DNA of 64,000 bases from SHZL01 sp963708905 (GTDB taxonomy: Bacteria; Pseudomonadota; Gammaproteobacteria; Xanthomonadales; SZUA-36), in contig CAVPUV010000040.1 in the NCBI GenBank assembly GCA_963708905.1, forward strand, positions 1 through 64,000, in the 5' to 3' direction. Shown in pieces: positions 26,158-35,741 of this stretch. The first letter of the stretch is position 1. The number at the start of each line of letters is the position of its first letter. The notes under the pieces are model-generated. The model was given only the letters and a program-made list of their open reading frames with translations. It was not told where the DNA came from and did no database searches. The position numbers and the translations under genes were made by a program.

Positions 26158-26610
26158 GTGTTCTTTGGTGAGACTGCAATCAACCTGGACGCCAAAGGGC
26201 GTCTGGCCATTCCGAGCCGCTACCGGGATTCGATCCAGCAGCAGTGTGAAGGCCGCATGGTGCTCACCTACAGCGCCTTCGATTCCGGTGCACTTTGGCT
26301 CTATCCGGAAAATGAATGGCAGCGGGTGCGGGACGAAGTGACCGGACTGAGCACCTTCAATCCAGGGCACCGCAGCCTGCAACGCAAACTGGTTGGCAGC
26401 GCCACCGCGCTGGAACCCGATGGCAGCGGCAGAATCCAGTTGCCACTGACACTGAGACAGGTCACCGGGCTGGAGAAACGGGTGGTGATGATGGGGATGG
26501 GAAGCCGCTTTGAAATATGGAATGAAGCGATTCTCAACCAGAAACGCGCGGAGGAAGAACGCAGCCTGAGTGAGGCTGCATCGGAAGAGATGTCCCGCCT
26601 GGTGCTATAA
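26158..26610 (+). CDS. mraZ: Transcriptional regulator MraZ
   Basis: A 150-residue protein with two AbrB-like swapped-hairpin domains. Each carries the DxxGR motif: INLDAKGRLAIPSRYR at residues about 7-22 and LEPDGSGRIQLPLTLR at about 79-94. It binds the repeats just upstream and represses its own operon. GTG at 26158 is chosen because it gives the usual MFxG start and follows a GGGG Shine-Dalgarno core; an in-frame GTG at 26125 lies inside the operator. Confidence 0.94.
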   Translation: MFFGETAINLDAKGRLAIPSRYRDSIQQQCEGRMVLTYSAFDSGALWLYPENEWQRVRDEVTGLSTFNPGHRSLQRKLVGSATALEPDGSGRIQLPLTLRQVTGLEKRVVMMGMGSRFEIWNEAILNQKRAEEERSLSEAASEEMSRLVL

Positions 26611-26655
26611 GCGTAACGGCGGAAGGTAACACAGCAGGGGTGCTGATCGGAGTCG

Positions 26656-27585
26656 ATGAGCAAATTCCAACATCAGCCGGTTCTACTGGACGAAGTGTTG
26701 GCAGGGCTCAACATCCGCGCGGAGGGGAACTACCTCGACGGCACTTTTGGCAGGGGTGGACATAGCCGGGCGATATTGAGCCGGCTGTCCGCGCAGGGAT
26801 GCCTGGTTGCCCTGGACAAGGATCCGGAAGCGGTCGCTGCCGGAAAGGAAATGCTGGGTCATGATCCACGCTTTTCCATCGTCCAGGGAAACTATGCAGA
26901 AATGGAACGCTTTGTCCGGGACTGGGACCTGGAGGAAGGTCTGGACGGAATTTTGCTGGACCTCGGTGTGTCTTCGCCCCAGCTGGACAATCCGGAAAGG
27001 GGATTCTCCTTCATGGGAGAGGGGCCGCTGGATATGCGTATGAACCCATTACAGGGCGTTACAGCAGCTGAATGGCTGGCACAAGCGCCGGAACGGGAAT
27101 TGACCCAAGTGTTTTGGGAGTTCGGAGAGGAGCGCCACGCGCGCAGGATTGCCAGGAGCATCGTGATGGCCCGGCAGGAACGACGGTTGGAAACAACCGG
27201 CCAACTGGCCCGGTTGATCGAAAATACGATCGGCCGTCGTGAACCCGGGAAGCATCCGGCCACACGGTGCTTTCAGGCAATCCGGATTTATATCAATAAC
27301 GAATTGGCTGATCTGGCCCTTGGGCTGGAAGCCGCGATAAGAAGGTTGCGCCCGGGAGGAAGGCTGGTAGTGATCAGCTTCCATTCCCTTGAGGACCGCC
27401 TGGTCAAGCGGACGATGCGAGAAGCCGCACGACCAGGTCAGGTCCGCCGCAACATTCCGCAACATCCGGAAATGAAGCCTTCGTTGCGATTGATCGGCAA
27501 TGCCGTTAAAGCCTCTCGGGCCGAACTCTCCGTCAATCCCCGTGCGCGCAGTGCTGTCATGCGGATTGCGGAGAAAATCGCTTGA
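26656..27585 (+). CDS. rsmH: 16S rRNA N4-methyltransferase RsmH (MraW)
   Basis: A 309-residue SAM methyltransferase for N4 of C1402 in 16S rRNA. Markers: HQPVLLDEVL, YLDGTFGRGGHS (SAM motif I), LDGILLDLGVSSPQLD, RGFSF with PLDMRM, HPATRCFQAIRIYINNEL and VVISFHSLEDRLVK. It is the second gene of the dcw cluster and ends in a 4-bp overlap with ftsL (TTGA). Confidence 0.97.
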   Translation: MSKFQHQPVLLDEVLAGLNIRAEGNYLDGTFGRGGHSRAILSRLSAQGCLVALDKDPEAVAAGKEMLGHDPRFSIVQGNYAEMERFVRDWDLEEGLDGILLDLGVSSPQLDNPERGFSFMGEGPLDMRMNPLQGVTAAEWLAQAPERELTQVFWEFGEERHARRIARSIVMARQERRLETTGQLARLIENTIGRREPGKHPATRCFQAIRIYINNELADLALGLEAAIRRLRPGGRLVVISFHSLEDRLVKRTMREAARPGQVRRNIPQHPEMKPSLRLIGNAVKASRAELSVNPRARSAVMRIAEKIA

Positions 27586-27851
27586 ATGCCAAATTACTGG
27601 TCGTTGTACTCGTGCTCGGAGCTGTCATCGTCAGCGCGCTGGGGGTTGTCTATACCCGCCATGAAAGCCGCCGCGCGGCAGTCCAGCTGGGAGAACTCGA
27701 AAACCAGCGTGATGCCATGATTGCGGAATGGAGCCGCCTGCAGCTGGAACAGGCCTGGCTGGCCGATGCCGGCCAGGTGGAACGCAAGGCACGCGATCAC
27801 CTGGGCATGAAAACTCCCGAAACGCTACACATCATGGTGTTGAGACCTTGA
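27582..27851 (+). CDS. ftsL: Cell division protein FtsL
   Basis: An 89-residue bitopic protein. It has a very short cytoplasmic tail, one membrane helix at about residues 4-23 (LLVVVLVLGAVIVSALGVVY), and then a periplasmic coiled coil (LENQRDAMIAEWSRLQLEQ). FtsL joins FtsB and FtsQ in the divisome and signals activation to FtsWI. It starts with TTG inside the rsmH stop overlap and ends in TTGA shared with ftsI. Identification rests on size, topology and position. Confidence 0.9.
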   Translation: MNAKLLVVVLVLGAVIVSALGVVYTRHESRRAAVQLGELENQRDAMIAEWSRLQLEQAWLADAGQVERKARDHLGMKTPETLHIMVLRP

Positions 27852-29572
27852 GCTGCGAAAGCAAAACTGGCGCGCCGGTGACAAGGCTGTATGCATTTCT
27901 GCTTGCCTTCATGTTGTGCTCGGTAGCGCTGATCGCTCGTGCAGTGAACCTGCAGGTCATGGAAACGGAGTTCCTGCAAAACCAGGGTGAAGCACGCTTT
28001 CTGCGGGAACTGGTGGTGCCCACACGCCGTGGCAATATCCTCGACCGCTGGGGTGAACCCCTGGCAGTCAGCACGCCGGTGGATTCGGTTTGGGTGCAGC
28101 CGGATGAACTGCTGCAATCGTCAGAGCATATTGCCCTGCTGGCAGGCGTTTTGAACGCCGATGCAGACGATATCGAGCGCCGCCTGACCCAGCGTGCCGG
28201 CCGTGGATTTGTCTGGTTGCGCCGGCGTCTGCATCCGGATATTGCCGCCGAGATCGAAGCACTGGATTTGCCGGGCGTGTACTTGCAAAAAGAATACCGG
28301 CGATTTTATCCCGCCGGCGAGGTCGCGGCTCATGTCATCGGCTTTACCAACATCGATGATGTCGGCCAGGAAGGCCTGGAACTGACTTACAACGACTGGT
28401 TGCAGGGCAAACCCGGGCTCAAGCGCGTGATCAGGGACCGCCTCGGGCGCACTGTCGAACACTCGGAACTGTTGCGTGAAGCCGAGCAGGGTCATGACCT
28501 CACCCTGACCATTGACCACCGCCTGCAATACCTTGCCTATCGTGAGTTGAAGCGTACCGTGCTCAAGCACGGCGCACACTCCGGCTCGGTGGTTTTACTC
28601 GATATTGCCTCGGGCGAAGTGCTGGCCATGGCCAACCAGCCGGCGTTCAATCCCAATCAGGCCAGCAGCGATAACGACGGACTGCGCAATCGGGCGCTTA
28701 CCGACGTATTCGAACCGGGTTCGGTGATGAAACCCTTTTCGGTGGCGGCCGCACTGGAAAGCGGACTGGTCAAGCCCGACACGCCGATCGATACGACTCC
28801 CGGAACGATCAATGTCTCTGGTCACACCATCAGTGACCACCGCAATTATGGCCCCATCGATGTCACCCGCATCATCACCAAGTCGTCCAATGTGGGCGCC
28901 ACCAAGCTGGCGCTGCAATTGCAGCCGGAGCAGTTGTGGAGCGTGTACGACCGCTTCGGCTTTGGTGAGGTCACGGGGGTCGGCTTTCCCGGTGAATCCG
29001 CCGGTGTGCTGCGCAATTACCGCCGCTGGCGGAAGGTGGAACAGGCAACGCTCTCCTATGGCTATGGACTGTCCGTTACCACCCTGCAGCTGGCCAGCGC
29101 CTTTGCCGCATTGGCTGATGAAGGCCGCCTGCGCCGGCCCAGCCTGATCCAGGGCGCGGACAATCCCGCCGTATCCATCATGGATCCCGAGGTCGCCCGC
29201 GAGATAGCGGTCATGCTGGAAACCGTTACCAGTCCGGAGGGGACGGGTACAGCGGCGCGCATCGCCAATTACCGCGTGTCCGGCAAGACCGGAACCTCAC
29301 GCAAAGCCAGCGCGACGGGATACGCCGCGCATTATGTCGCGACCTTTGCCGGTTTTGCGCCTTCCAGCAATCCCCGGCTGGTAGCCGTCGTGACCATCGA
29401 TGACCCCAGCAATGGTGAATATTACGGGGGCCTGGTCGCTGCTCCACTGTTTTCCAAGGTCATGAGCGGCGCATTGCGGCTGTTGAATATCCCGCCCGAC
29501 AGTTACGAGGGTGCCCTGGTCCAGGCCAGTCATGCAACGGAGAACAAAGATCCTGAAGGAGTCGCGGAGTGA
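27848..29572 (+). CDS. ftsI: Peptidoglycan transpeptidase FtsI (PBP3)
   Basis: A 574-residue class B penicillin-binding protein for septal crosslinking, working with FtsW. There is an N-terminal membrane helix (LYAFLLAFMLCSVALIARAV), a pedestal/dimer domain beginning RRGNILDRWGEPLA, and a transpeptidase domain with SVMK (nucleophile Ser about 292), SSN (346-348) and KTG (480-482). TTG at 27848 overlaps the ftsL stop; GTG at 27878 is an alternative just before the membrane helix. Confidence 0.96.
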   Translation: MSCESKTGAPVTRLYAFLLAFMLCSVALIARAVNLQVMETEFLQNQGEARFLRELVVPTRRGNILDRWGEPLAVSTPVDSVWVQPDELLQSSEHIALLAGVLNADADDIERRLTQRAGRGFVWLRRRLHPDIAAEIEALDLPGVYLQKEYRRFYPAGEVAAHVIGFTNIDDVGQEGLELTYNDWLQGKPGLKRVIRDRLGRTVEHSELLREAEQGHDLTLTIDHRLQYLAYRELKRTVLKHGAHSGSVVLLDIASGEVLAMANQPAFNPNQASSDNDGLRNRALTDVFEPGSVMKPFSVAAALESGLVKPDTPIDTTPGTINVSGHTISDHRNYGPIDVTRIITKSSNVGATKLALQLQPEQLWSVYDRFGFGEVTGVGFPGESAGVLRNYRRWRKVEQATLSYGYGLSVTTLQLASAFAALADEGRLRRPSLIQGADNPAVSIMDPEVAREIAVMLETVTSPEGTGTAARIANYRVSGKTGTSRKASATGYAAHYVATFAGFAPSSNPRLVAVVTIDDPSNGEYYGGLVAAPLFSKVMSGALRLLNIPPDSYEGALVQASHATENKDPEGVAE

Positions 29573-31032
29573 GCTGCCCCATGAGTCTTGCGACCCTGCT
29601 GGAGGAATGGTGCGAATCGCCACCGCAGGTGACTGTCGAAGGCCTGAGCATGGATTCACGGCGGGTGCGTGCCGGTGACGCATTCATTGCTGTCGCCGGC
29701 AAGACCACGCATGGCATGGCCTTCGCTGCGGAGGCGCAGGCGCGGGGTGCCCGCGTCATCATCCATGATGGCCTGGCGCCAGTATCGGCACGCGACATTC
29801 CCCAGGTCGGTGTTGCCGGGCTGGGTCAATTGTTGTCGCTGTTGGCCGCGCGCTTTTTTCATTGCCCTTCGGACCGCCTGACCATTGCCGGGGTGACCGG
29901 CACCAATGGCAAGACCTCCACCGCTCATTTCATCGCCCAGGCATGGCAACGGGCCGGTGCCAGGGCCGGATTGATCGGCACCATTGGTTATGGCCCGTTG
30001 TACCAGCTGCTGCCGGCGGAACTCACAACGCCGGATCCGGTATCGGTGCAAAGAATGCTGGCGGAGTGTAGCGATGGCGGCGTGGAACATGTGGCGATGG
30101 AAGTGTCTTCCCATGCGCTGGAACAGGGGCGCTGTGCGGATGTTGCGTTTGCGCTCGCGGTGTTCACCAATCTGAGCCGGGATCACCTGGATTATCACGG
30201 CAGCATGGAACAGTATGCGGCAGCCAAGCGCCGCCTGTTCACCGATTGCCGCCCGGGTTTTGCCGTGATCAATGTGGACGATGAGTTCGGCCGCCACCTG
30301 GTGGCCGAGCTGTCCGGCACGCTGGAAGTGCTGAGTTACGGCACCAACGGTTCGTCTGAACTGCGCGCGGCAGTGCTGCAAATGGACTCCTCAGGCATGG
30401 TGCTGAACATCTCCAGCCCCTGGGGCCACGGCCAAATACACACCGGTCTGCTGGGCCGATTCAATGTCTCCAACCTGTTGGCGGCAGCAGGCGCCCTGGC
30501 CCTGCTGGGAATGCCCTGGAGCCAGGTCATGCACCAGGTAGAACTGATGCACGCGGTGCCGGGACGCATGCATTGCCTGGGCGGCGAATACAATCAGCCG
30601 CTGGTCGTGGTCGACTTCGCCCATACGCCGGACGCACTGAAGCAGGCGTTGACGGCGCTGCGGGCGCATTTGCATGGCCGTTTGACCTGCGTGTTTGGTT
30701 GCGGTGGCGACCGCGATCGCGGCAAGCGTCCGTTGATGGCCGCCGTGGTGGAAAGCCTGGCTGACCGCGTGGTGGTGACCAGTGACAACCCACGCAGTGA
30801 AATGCCGCAAAACATATTCGAGGACATGCTGGCCGGCATGAAATCACCCAATGACGCGCTGGTGATTGCTGACCGCGGCAGCGCCATCCGCCAGGCCATC
30901 CGCGACAGCCACGCGGGCGACATCATTCTGGTCGCGGGTAAGGGGCATGAAGCCTACCAGGAAACCAATGGTCAACGAGTTCCGTTCAGCGATGAGGCGG
31001 CGGTGCGCGCGGTGCTGGAGGAAGCAGCATGA
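29569..31032 (+). CDS. murE: UDP-MurNAc-L-Ala-D-Glu ligase MurE
   Basis: A 487-residue Mur ligase. It has an N-terminal UDP-binding domain, the P-loop GVTGTNGKTS at residues about 108-117, and the substrate-selecting DNPRSE motif near residue 405, which indicates meso-diaminopimelate as the added amino acid. GTG at 29569 overlaps ftsI by 4 bp and has GGAG upstream; ATG at 29581 is possible. Confidence 0.96.
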   Translation: MSCPMSLATLLEEWCESPPQVTVEGLSMDSRRVRAGDAFIAVAGKTTHGMAFAAEAQARGARVIIHDGLAPVSARDIPQVGVAGLGQLLSLLAARFFHCPSDRLTIAGVTGTNGKTSTAHFIAQAWQRAGARAGLIGTIGYGPLYQLLPAELTTPDPVSVQRMLAECSDGGVEHVAMEVSSHALEQGRCADVAFALAVFTNLSRDHLDYHGSMEQYAAAKRRLFTDCRPGFAVINVDDEFGRHLVAELSGTLEVLSYGTNGSSELRAAVLQMDSSGMVLNISSPWGHGQIHTGLLGRFNVSNLLAAAGALALLGMPWSQVMHQVELMHAVPGRMHCLGGEYNQPLVVVDFAHTPDALKQALTALRAHLHGRLTCVFGCGGDRDRGKRPLMAAVVESLADRVVVTSDNPRSEMPQNIFEDMLAGMKSPNDALVIADRGSAIRQAIRDSHAGDIILVAGKGHEAYQETNGQRVPFSDEAAVRAVLEEAA

Positions 31033-32378
31033 TCGCCTTGCGGCTCGGCGAGATTGCCGCTGCACTGGGACTGCCGCAGCCGGAACGGGACCTGACGCTG
31101 AGTTCGATCGTGGCCGACAGCCGCAAGGTCGAGTACGGGTCCCTGTTTGCTGCGCTGCCGGGAAACAAGGTCGACGGTCATACCTTTGCGCGCTCCGCGG
31201 TCGGCATGGGCGCGGCGGCGGTGCTGGTCAGCCGGCGCCTGGATGTTGCGGTGCCGCAACTGGTGGTGGCGGATGTGCAGAGGGCTTTGGGCCGGATCGC
31301 GCAACTGCTGCGCGATAAGCTGGATCCGCTGGTGGTGGCAATTACCGGCAGTAATGGCAAGACCACGGTCAAGGAAATGCTGGCCAGTATCCTGCGGCAG
31401 CAAGGTGAAGTACTGGCCACCGAGGGAAATTTCAATAATGAACTGGGTGTTCCATTGACCCTGTTCCGCCTGCAGGAGAAACACCGGTTTGCCGTACTCG
31501 AACTGGGCGCCAGCAAGAGCGGCGACGTTGCCTACCTGTCCGGCATCACCCGGCCGGATATCGGCCTGGTGACCAATATCGGTCCGGCGCACCTGCTGGG
31601 GTTTGGCTCCGAGGAAGGCGTGGCCCGGGCCAAGGGTGAGTTGTATGCCTCCTTGCCCGCCAATGGCTGCGCGATTCTCAATGGCGATCAGCCCTGGTGC
31701 GAACTGTGGAGAGCGATCAATACCGCGGGGCGGGTGCTGACTTTTGGTGAAGGCAGGGCGCATGACGTTTGGCTGGATGCTGACGCAACGGCGCCGCGCA
31801 TGCATACACCGGCAGGTGCTTTTGACCTGCGCCTCACCTTGCCGGGCCGACATAACCTGATCAATGCCGCGGCCGCGGTTGCGGCTGCGATTGCGCTGGA
31901 TGTGCCGCTGGAAAAGATACGTCATGGCCTCGAAGCGGTGAAGCCGGTTCCAGGCCGGCTCAATCTGATCCAGGCCGATGCCGGCTGGACGGTCATCGAT
32001 GACACCTATAACGCCAATCCTGCTTCCCTTTATTCCGCATTGCAGGTTCTGTCCGGAATGCAGGGCACCGCCTGGCTGGTGCTGGGTGACATGAAGGAGC
32101 TGGGCCAGGACAGCCGCAAATTGCATGCGGAAGTTGGTGACGCGGCCAGGGTCCTGGGGGTCAGCCGTATTTTCGCCATCGGCGAGATGTCGGCCATAAC
32201 GGCAGATGCGTTCGGCCATGGCGCGCAGCACTTCAGCGACCAGAAAGCCCTGATCGATGCGCTGCGAAAAGAATTGCACCCCGGCATCAACTGCCTGGTC
32301 AAAGGTTCACGCTCGATGGGAATGGAACGCGTGGTGCAGGCCATTACCGCGCCGGCAATACTGCAGGAGGCTTGCTGA
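31029..32378 (+). CDS. murF: UDP-MurNAc-tripeptide D-Ala-D-Ala ligase MurF
   Basis: A 449-residue Mur ligase completing the pentapeptide precursor. P-loop ITGSNGKTTVKEM near residue 110, then NFNNELGVPLTL, VLELGASKSGDV and VIDDTYNANPASL in the C-terminal domain. It overlaps murE by 4 bp; its TGA shares one base with the mraY ATG (TGATG). Confidence 0.97.
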   Translation: MIALRLGEIAAALGLPQPERDLTLSSIVADSRKVEYGSLFAALPGNKVDGHTFARSAVGMGAAAVLVSRRLDVAVPQLVVADVQRALGRIAQLLRDKLDPLVVAITGSNGKTTVKEMLASILRQQGEVLATEGNFNNELGVPLTLFRLQEKHRFAVLELGASKSGDVAYLSGITRPDIGLVTNIGPAHLLGFGSEEGVARAKGELYASLPANGCAILNGDQPWCELWRAINTAGRVLTFGEGRAHDVWLDADATAPRMHTPAGAFDLRLTLPGRHNLINAAAAVAAAIALDVPLEKIRHGLEAVKPVPGRLNLIQADAGWTVIDDTYNANPASLYSALQVLSGMQGTAWLVLGDMKELGQDSRKLHAEVGDAARVLGVSRIFAIGEMSAITADAFGHGAQHFSDQKALIDALRKELHPGINCLVKGSRSMGMERVVQAITAPAILQEAC

Positions 32379-33460
32379 TGCTGCTATGGCTGTTCCATAA
32401 ACTGGCGGAGTTCAATCCCGATTTCAACGTGTTCGGCTACATCACGCTGCGGGCCATCCTCAGTGCGCTGACGGCATTGCTGGTTTCCCTGTTTCTCGGC
32501 CCGGTATTCATACGCCGTCTGCTGCGCGGGCAGGCAGGACAACCGATTCGCGAGCTGGGACCTAAAAGCCACCTGGCAAAAGCCGGCACGCCCACCATGG
32601 GTGGCGCATTGATCCTGTTCTCCATTGTATTGGCCACTCTGTTGTGGGCGGATCTGGCCAACCGATACGTATGGGCCGTGCTGCTGGTGACCCTGGCTTT
32701 CGGATTGATCGGGTGGCTGGATGATTATCGCAAGCTGGTGCTGCAGGATTCCCGCGGCCTGCCGGCGCGCTGGAAGTATCTGGCGCAATCGGTGTTTGGA
32801 CTGGCCGCCGCGTTCTTCCTGTACGGGTCGGCGGATGTGCCGGCGGCGACGGAATTGATCGTGCCGTTCTTCAAGGGCATCGCCATCCCGCTGGGTGCGT
32901 TTTACGTGGTCACGACGTATTTCATGGTGGTGGGTTTCTCCAATGCGGTGAATCTGACGGACGGACTGGATGGCCTGGCCATCATGCCTACCGTATTCCT
33001 CGCCGCCGCGCTGGGCATATTCTCCTACGTTGCAGGTAATTCGGTTTTCTCCACTTACCTGGCCATGCCGTCGATACCGGGCGCGGGCGAACTGTCCATT
33101 TTCTGCGGCGCCCTGGGCGGTGCGGGTCTGGGCTTTCTCTGGTTCAACACCTACCCGGCACAGATTTTCATGGGCGATATCGGCGCGCTGGCCGTTGGCG
33201 CGGCGCTGGGCCTGATCGCCGTGGTGGTGCGGCAAGAACTGGTTTTCATCCTGATGGCGGGCGTGTTCGTCGTGGAAACGGTATCGGTCATCCTGCAGGT
33301 GGCGTCTTTCAAGCTCACCGGCAAACGGATTTTTCGCATGGCGCCCATCCATCATCACTTTGAACTCAAGGGCTGGCCTGAACCCCGGGTCATCGTGCGC
33401 TTCTGGATCATCTCGGTCATTCTCGTGCTGGCCGGGCTGGCGACGCTGAAAATCCGATGA
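32378..33460 (+). CDS. mraY: Phospho-MurNAc-pentapeptide transferase MraY
   Basis: A 360-residue polytopic membrane enzyme making lipid I. About ten hydrophobic segments are visible, with the Mg/substrate motifs GPKSHLAKAGTPTMGG, GWLDDYRKL and NAVNLTDGLDGLA, plus the C-terminal HHHFELKGWPEPRV. Same length as in E. coli. ATG at 32378 follows CAGGAGG. Its stop overlaps the ftsW start by 4 bp; the murD gene that normally lies between them is absent. Confidence 0.97.
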   Translation: MLLWLFHKLAEFNPDFNVFGYITLRAILSALTALLVSLFLGPVFIRRLLRGQAGQPIRELGPKSHLAKAGTPTMGGALILFSIVLATLLWADLANRYVWAVLLVTLAFGLIGWLDDYRKLVLQDSRGLPARWKYLAQSVFGLAAAFFLYGSADVPAATELIVPFFKGIAIPLGAFYVVTTYFMVVGFSNAVNLTDGLDGLAIMPTVFLAAALGIFSYVAGNSVFSTYLAMPSIPGAGELSIFCGALGGAGLGFLWFNTYPAQIFMGDIGALAVGAALGLIAVVVRQELVFILMAGVFVVETVSVILQVASFKLTGKRIFRMAPIHHHFELKGWPEPRVIVRFWIISVILVLAGLATLKIR

Positions 33461-34656
33461 AGAAAATCGTCGTCCAGTCACAGGCGCGTCAGGCCGGTCT
33501 TGCCAGCCGGACGGCCGAACTCGATAGCTGGGTGTTGATTCCCGCAATGTTGCTGCTGGCGCTGGGCATGGTGATGGTCGGGTCCGCTTCGATTTCCATC
33601 GCCGAAGGCCAGAACGTACCGGTTTACTACTACCTGCTACGGCATGGCATTTTCATTCTCATCGGAATTTCTCTGGCGCTTTCATTTCGCATCATCCCGA
33701 TCGATTTTCTGCAGCGGATTTCGCGTCCGCTGATGTTGCTGGCCGCCCTGGCCCTGCTGCTGGTGTTCATACCGGGTATCGGCCATTCCGTCAACGGCAG
33801 CGCGCGCTGGGTGAGCCTGGGCATGATCAATTTCCAGGTGGTTGAAGCGGTCAAGCTGATGGCCATCATCTATGTCGCAGGCTATCTTGCGCGCAAGGCC
33901 GATCTCGTGCGCAGGCGGTTTTTCGATACGCTGAAACCGCTGGTTTTTGCCGCTTTCCTGTCGGCCATCCTGCTGCTGCAGCCGGACATGGGCAGTGCAG
34001 CCGTGATCACGGCCATCATCGCCGGCATGCTGTGGCTGGCTGGCGCCGCGTGGCGGCATATTCTGGTGCTGGCCATGCTGACTCTGCCGGCATTTGGTTT
34101 TGCCGCGATGGAACCCTACCGCCTGCGCCGTATCGTCAGCTTCATGGATCCGTGGGCGGATCCTTTCAACAGCGGCTTCCAGCTTACCCAGGCCCTTATT
34201 GCCGTGGGCCGGGGCGAGCTTTTTGGTGTCGGACTCGGCGCCAGCATCCAGAAACTTTTTTATCTGCCGGAGGCGCACACCGATTTCATTTTTGCCGTGC
34301 TGGCGGAAGAGTTTGGCTTGCTGGGCGTGGTTGTCGTGCTGTCACTGTTTGCGCTGCTGGTGACCCGGATCATGATCATCGGCAGCATGGCGCATCGCCG
34401 TGGCCGGCCGTTTGCCGGCTTCCTGGCCTATGGCGTCGGCCTGTGGATCGGCTTGCAGGCGGTGGTCAGCATTGGCGTCAATCTCGGCGTGCTGCCCACC
34501 AAGGGCCTGACCCTGCCGTTGATCAGTTCCGGTGGCAGCAGCATTCTCATGACCCTGATGGCCTTGGGCATGGTGCTCAGAATCAAATACGAACTGGATC
34601 GTGATCGCGAGTTTACCGGCAGTCAGCGCATGCACCTCAGGCGGGCCAGTCTATGA
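33457..34656 (+). CDS. ftsW: Septal peptidoglycan glycosyltransferase FtsW
   Basis: A 399-residue SEDS-family polymerase with about ten membrane helices, partner of FtsI. Typical segments: GHSVNGSARWVSLG, LLLQPDMGSAAV (carrying the catalytic Asp of the family), DPFNSGFQLTQALIAVGRG, LPEAHTDFIFAVLAEEFG and LPLISSGGSS. A stretch of about 20 cytoplasmic residues precedes the first helix. It overlaps both neighbours by 4 bp. Confidence 0.96.
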   Translation: MKKIVVQSQARQAGLASRTAELDSWVLIPAMLLLALGMVMVGSASISIAEGQNVPVYYYLLRHGIFILIGISLALSFRIIPIDFLQRISRPLMLLAALALLLVFIPGIGHSVNGSARWVSLGMINFQVVEAVKLMAIIYVAGYLARKADLVRRRFFDTLKPLVFAAFLSAILLLQPDMGSAAVITAIIAGMLWLAGAAWRHILVLAMLTLPAFGFAAMEPYRLRRIVSFMDPWADPFNSGFQLTQALIAVGRGELFGVGLGASIQKLFYLPEAHTDFIFAVLAEEFGLLGVVVVLSLFALLVTRIMIIGSMAHRRGRPFAGFLAYGVGLWIGLQAVVSIGVNLGVLPTKGLTLPLISSGGSSILMTLMALGMVLRIKYELDRDREFTGSQRMHLRRASL

Positions 34657-35741
34657 CCAGACCAGCGGGTGGGGTGCTGATTATGGCCGGCGGTACCGGC
34701 GGACACATTTTTCCGGGACTGGCCGTGGCCGAGTCCTTGCGCCGCCAGCAGGTTCCGGTGCGCTGGCTTGGCGCCAAAGGCGGTATGGAATGTCAGCGTG
34801 TGGCGGCCGCAGGATTCGCCATCGACGTGGTGGAAATCTCCGGTCTGCGGGGCAAGGGCCTGGCCCGCTGGCTGCGGCTGCCCGTGCATCTGGTCAAGGC
34901 GGTCAGGCAGGCCATGGTTGTGCTCGGCCAGCACCGGCCAGCCTGTGCCCTGAGTTTCGGCGGTTACGCTGCCGGTCCCGGCGGCCTGGCCGCGCGCCTG
35001 CGCGGCGTGCCGTTACTGGTGCACGAGCAGAACCGGATTCCCGGCCTGACCAACCGGGTCCTGGCATTTTTTGCGCAGCGCGTTTTCCAGGCCTTTCCCG
35101 GCACCTGGCCGCAACGGCTGCAGGCCGTCACCTGTGGCAATCCGGTGCGGCAGGCAGTCGCCGAACTCCCGGCGCCGGCCGAGCGCATGCAGTACCGCTC
35201 GGGGCAACCACGCCTGCTGGTCACGGGTGGCAGTCAGGGCGCGCGCGCACTGAATCGCGTGCTGCCGCAGGCCATTATCTGCCTGCGCCAGGAAGTGGTT
35301 CCCGAAATTCGTCACCAGGCCGGCAAGGGCTGGGGCGAACAGACTGCGCAAGCCTATGCCGCCGCCGGTGTGACGGCGCGGGTGGAAGAATTTATCGAAG
35401 ACATGGCAGGGGCTTATGCGTGGGCGGATCTGGTGGTATGCCGGGCCGGGGCATTGACGGTTTCCGAACTCGCCGCTGCCGGCATCGGCGCCATCCTGGT
35501 ACCGTTTCCGCACGCGGTTGACGATCACCAGACGCGCAACGCGGAGTTTTTGACCGGGGTGGGCGCCGCGCGCCTGCTGCCGGAACCGGAGTGCGATGCG
35601 CAAAGCCTCGGCCGCTTGCTGCAGGAACTGCTGGGTGACCGCCAGGGCTTGTTGCGCATGGCCAGTTCGGCCCGCGCGGTGGCCATGCCGGACGCCGCCG
35701 ACCGTGTGGCGCACGCCTGTATGGAGTATGTGCGGCCGTGA
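34653..35741 (+). CDS. murG: Lipid II-forming GlcNAc transferase MurG
   Basis: A 362-residue GT28 enzyme at the inner face of the membrane. It has the glycine loop MAGGTGGHIFPGLAVAE, LSFGGYAAGPGGLAARL, LLVHEQNRIPGLTN, TGGSQGARALN and CRAGALTVSELAAAG (UDP-GlcNAc site). It converts lipid I to lipid II. Coupled to ftsW by ATGA and to murC by GTGA. Confidence 0.96.
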   Translation: MTRPAGGVLIMAGGTGGHIFPGLAVAESLRRQQVPVRWLGAKGGMECQRVAAAGFAIDVVEISGLRGKGLARWLRLPVHLVKAVRQAMVVLGQHRPACALSFGGYAAGPGGLAARLRGVPLLVHEQNRIPGLTNRVLAFFAQRVFQAFPGTWPQRLQAVTCGNPVRQAVAELPAPAERMQYRSGQPRLLVTGGSQGARALNRVLPQAIICLRQEVVPEIRHQAGKGWGEQTAQAYAAAGVTARVEEFIEDMAGAYAWADLVVCRAGALTVSELAAAGIGAILVPFPHAVDDHQTRNAEFLTGVGAARLLPEPECDAQSLGRLLQELLGDRQGLLRMASSARAVAMPDAADRVAHACMEYVRP

